Shown here piece after piece: positions 12,242 to 13,801 of a DNA stretch of 13,801 nucleotides (position 1 is the first letter of the stretch; every line of letters begins with the position of its first letter). The notes beneath the pieces were generated by a model. That model was not told the DNA's origin. It saw only the letters and a list, made by a program, of their open reading frames with translations, and searched no databases. Source of the DNA: an uncultured Clostridia bacterium. GTDB lineage: Bacteria; Bacillota; Clostridia; Christensenellales; CAG-138. A program made the translations under genes and the position numbers. The stretch spans positions 1 through 13,801 of the forward strand of contig CALGGM010000095.1 in assembly GCA_937915925.1 (NCBI GenBank), read 5' to 3'.

Positions 12242-13210
12242 ATGAAACGGGAAAACGGATATCTGGAAACGATCCAAAAGGGCGTCGCCGCCGTGCGGCG
12301 CTTCCGCGCGGGGCTGTCGTACGGAACGGGCAGCCGCGAGGAAAACATCGAACGGCTCGGCGCCGCGCTGAAAACCGCCGACGCGATCGTGATCGGCGCG
12401 GGCGCGGGGCTTTCCACGTCCGCGGGACTGACGTATTCGGGCGAGCGGTTCGACCGGTATTTCTTTGATTTCAAGCAGAGGTTCGGCATCACGGACATGT
12501 ATTCCGGCGGGTTCTACCCGTTCCCGGACGACGAGGTACGCTGGGCGTGGTGGGCAAGGCATATTTATTTCAACCGCTACATCGACCCGCCGAAGCCCGT
12601 CTACAGGGAGCTGCTCGATCTTGTGAAGGACAGGGAATACTTTGTCATCACCACCAACGTGGACCATCAGTTCCAACGCGCGGGCTTTGACAGGGAACGC
12701 CTGTTCTACACGCAGGGCGATTACGGGCTGTTCCAGACCGCGTCCGGGCGCGACGGCAAAACCTACGACAACGAGGCGTGGGTCATGGAGGCGATGGCGG
12801 CGCAGCGCTTCCTTCGCGACGGGAACGGCGTGTTCACGGTCCCGAAGGATCGGCTGATCTCCATGCGGCTGCCCACGCGTCTGATCCCGCGCTGCCCGAA
12901 CGGCGAAGCGGCGGTCATGAACCTGCGCTCCGACGACACGTTCGTCGAGGACGAGGGCTGGCGCGCGGCGTCCGAGCGCTATGCCCGGTTTTTGAAGGCG
13001 CATGAAACGGATCGCGTGCTGTATCTCGAACTCGGCGTCGGCGCAAATACGCCGGTCATCATTAAGTACCCGTTCTGGGCGTTCACGATGGAAAACCCGA
13101 ACGCGGTCTACGCCTGCCTGAATTACGGCGAGGCGCTTTGCCCGAAGCAGCTCGAACCGTACTCCATCTGCATCGACGGCGACATCGGCGACACGCTGCG
13201 ATCTGTCTAA
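12242..13210 (+). CDS. Sir2-family protein, class M (SirTM)-like
   Basis: A 322-residue sirtuin-fold protein. The NAD-binding start is clear: ADAIVIGAGAGLSTSAGLTY (residues 47-66), then the SirTM-like run SGERFDRYFFDF and DMYSGGFYPF. TTNVDHQF (137-144) matches the catalytic TxNxD/H motif. The canonical catalytic His is replaced by Gln158 in YTQGDYG, as in class M sirtuins that act as ADP-ribosyltransferases rather than deacetylases. NLRSDDTFVEDEGW and LYLELGVGANTPVIIKYPFW close the fold. From memory of the family, two cysteine pairs usually follow GDYGLFQ and the later proline loop; here only Cys218 remains, so the zinc knuckle looks degraded. No macrodomain, GcvH-like or lipoate ligase gene is within the window. 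GAGGAG (12228-12233) lies 8 bases before the ATG. Confidence 0.85.
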   Translation: MKRENGYLETIQKGVAAVRRFRAGLSYGTGSREENIERLGAALKTADAIVIGAGAGLSTSAGLTYSGERFDRYFFDFKQRFGITDMYSGGFYPFPDDEVRWAWWARHIYFNRYIDPPKPVYRELLDLVKDREYFVITTNVDHQFQRAGFDRERLFYTQGDYGLFQTASGRDGKTYDNEAWVMEAMAAQRFLRDGNGVFTVPKDRLISMRLPTRLIPRCPNGEAAVMNLRSDDTFVEDEGWRAASERYARFLKAHETDRVLYLELGVGANTPVIIKYPFWAFTMENPNAVYACLNYGEALCPKQLEPYSICIDGDIGDTLRSV

Positions 13211-13218
13211 AGCATATG

Positions 13219-13276
13219 AAAAAGCTGCGCGCAAGGCGAATGCATCCCGGATGCTCCGCTTCGCACGCAGCTTTTT
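13219..13276. terminator. Terminator shared by the sirtuin gene and the convergent surface-protein gene
   Basis: AAAAAGCTGCG (13219-13229) pairs with CGCAGCTTTTT (13266-13276). The long loop holds a further hairpin, GCATCC/GGATGC (13242-13254). The A-run and T-run allow action on both strands. Confidence 0.75.
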
Positions 13277-13285
13277 TATTCAGGT

Positions 13286-13801
13286 TCAGTTCGTTCCGGA
13301 AAGCGCGATGCCGTTCACATACAGCGTGTAGCCGTTGGAGATGACGCAGGAAGCGTCGCCGTCGAACGAGGTGATGTAGGTGTCCGCCGTCAGCGTCCAC
13401 GTCGACGTCGGATCGAGCGAGACGAGCACCGTGCCGACCTCGGTCGAAACGCTTGCGCCGGACGCGTTTTGGATGCTTCCGGAGATCGTGCCGGTGAAGC
13501 TCGAACCGTCCGTCAGCACCAGCGAAAGCTCGGAATCGCTGCCGACCAGGATTGTTCCGGACAAAGCCTGTTTGATCGCATTCAGCGTCGCGATGTTGCT
13601 TGCGCCGCTCCAGCCGTCCGCGCACACCGAGAGCAGGATGTTCTCCGCGTCCTCGTTGACGATCGTGACGCCGGTCAGCGTGATGATCGCGTTGGTGTTC
13701 GTGACGTGGAAGACATGCCCGTTCTTACTGGTCAAGCTTCCGCCCGTCATCGTGAACGCGCTCGTGCCGGAATCCGCGTCGCCCGACATGGACTGGTAGA
13801 T
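13286..13801 (-). CDS. Repetitive beta-helix surface-type protein, C-terminal part
   Basis: The open frame runs off the right edge, so only the last 171 residues are seen. An internal Met near 13789 is not a start. The sequence is rich in Ser, Thr, Gly, Asn and Val, with short strand-turn repeats (FTMTGGSLTSKNGHVFHVTN, then AIITLTGVTIVN; LSLVLTDGSSFTGTISGSI; TWTLTADTYITSFDGD; GYTLYVNGIAL). This is the pattern of a right-handed parallel beta-helix, as in clostridial exported adhesins or pectin-lyase-fold proteins. There is no LPXTG or C-terminal membrane anchor in this part; the secretion signal would be beyond the window. Function is unknown. It ends at a shared terminator with the sirtuin gene. 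Confidence 0.7.
   Translation of the reverse strand: MYQSMSGDADSGTSAFTMTGGSLTSKNGHVFHVTNTNAIITLTGVTIVNEDAENILLSVCADGWSGASNIATLNAIKQALSGTILVGSDSELSLVLTDGSSFTGTISGSIQNASGASVSTEVGTVLVSLDPTSTWTLTADTYITSFDGDASCVISNGYTLYVNGIALSGTN

Noticed and set aside
1..13801. tRNA, rRNA or known riboswitch
   Set aside because: No cloverleaf, rRNA segment or recognisable riboswitch core was seen in any intergenic stretch when read by eye; a covariance-model search could still find a weak one.

Overview
The window is GC-rich chromosomal DNA. AT-rich promoters, strong AGGAGG-type ribosome binding sites, DUF554, DUF1848, a class M-like sirtuin and short hairpin-rich intergenic repeats all point to an anaerobic Clostridia-type Firmicute, probably gut-associated (inference; no rRNA or tRNA is present). 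I see no phage or transposase genes and no CRISPR array.

Layout. (1) 1-2660: the start of a flavodoxin-family gene (minus strand, cut by the window edge) diverges from a cytosolic LVIVD-repeat beta-propeller gene, followed by a LysR-type regulator. The divergent promoter is dyad-symmetric about 158.5: both promoters lie the same distance from one ATAAC-N6-GTTAT box, and a second such box sits on the lysR promoter. This looks like a self-contained, undescribed LysR regulon. (2) 2661-5102: a DUF554 membrane protein (minus), a divergent XRE-family regulator with two membrane helices and a zinc ribbon, and a P-loop kinase-like ATPase. (3) 5103-5440: a gene-free block with three hairpin-pair repeat modules in mixed orientation. 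(4) 5471-6695: an antibiotic-biosynthesis-monooxygenase-fold protein and a DUF1848 protein in one operon. (5) 6702-11504: an HxlR regulator divergent from a reductive gene row: TM1586-type nitroreductase, small flavodoxin, radical SAM protein, and a 647-residue Old Yellow Enzyme/2,4-dienoyl-CoA reductase-like flavin/Fe-S enzyme. (6) 11640-13210: an Rrf2 regulator with its own strong promoter and two candidate operators, an AT-rich palindromic element, and a class M-like sirtuin whose usual zinc cysteines appear largely lost. (7) 13286-13801: the C-terminal end of a repetitive beta-helix surface-type protein on the minus strand, running off the window.

How they fit together. The dominant theme is flavin- and iron-sulfur-based redox chemistry under several redox- or ligand-responsive regulators (LysR, HxlR, Rrf2). 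The nitroreductase, flavodoxin, radical SAM protein and OYE are compatible with anaerobic reduction or detoxification of an electrophilic substrate, but the substrate cannot be read from sequence. Promoter, operator and repeat calls were made by eye from motif matches and symmetry; none was tested computationally.
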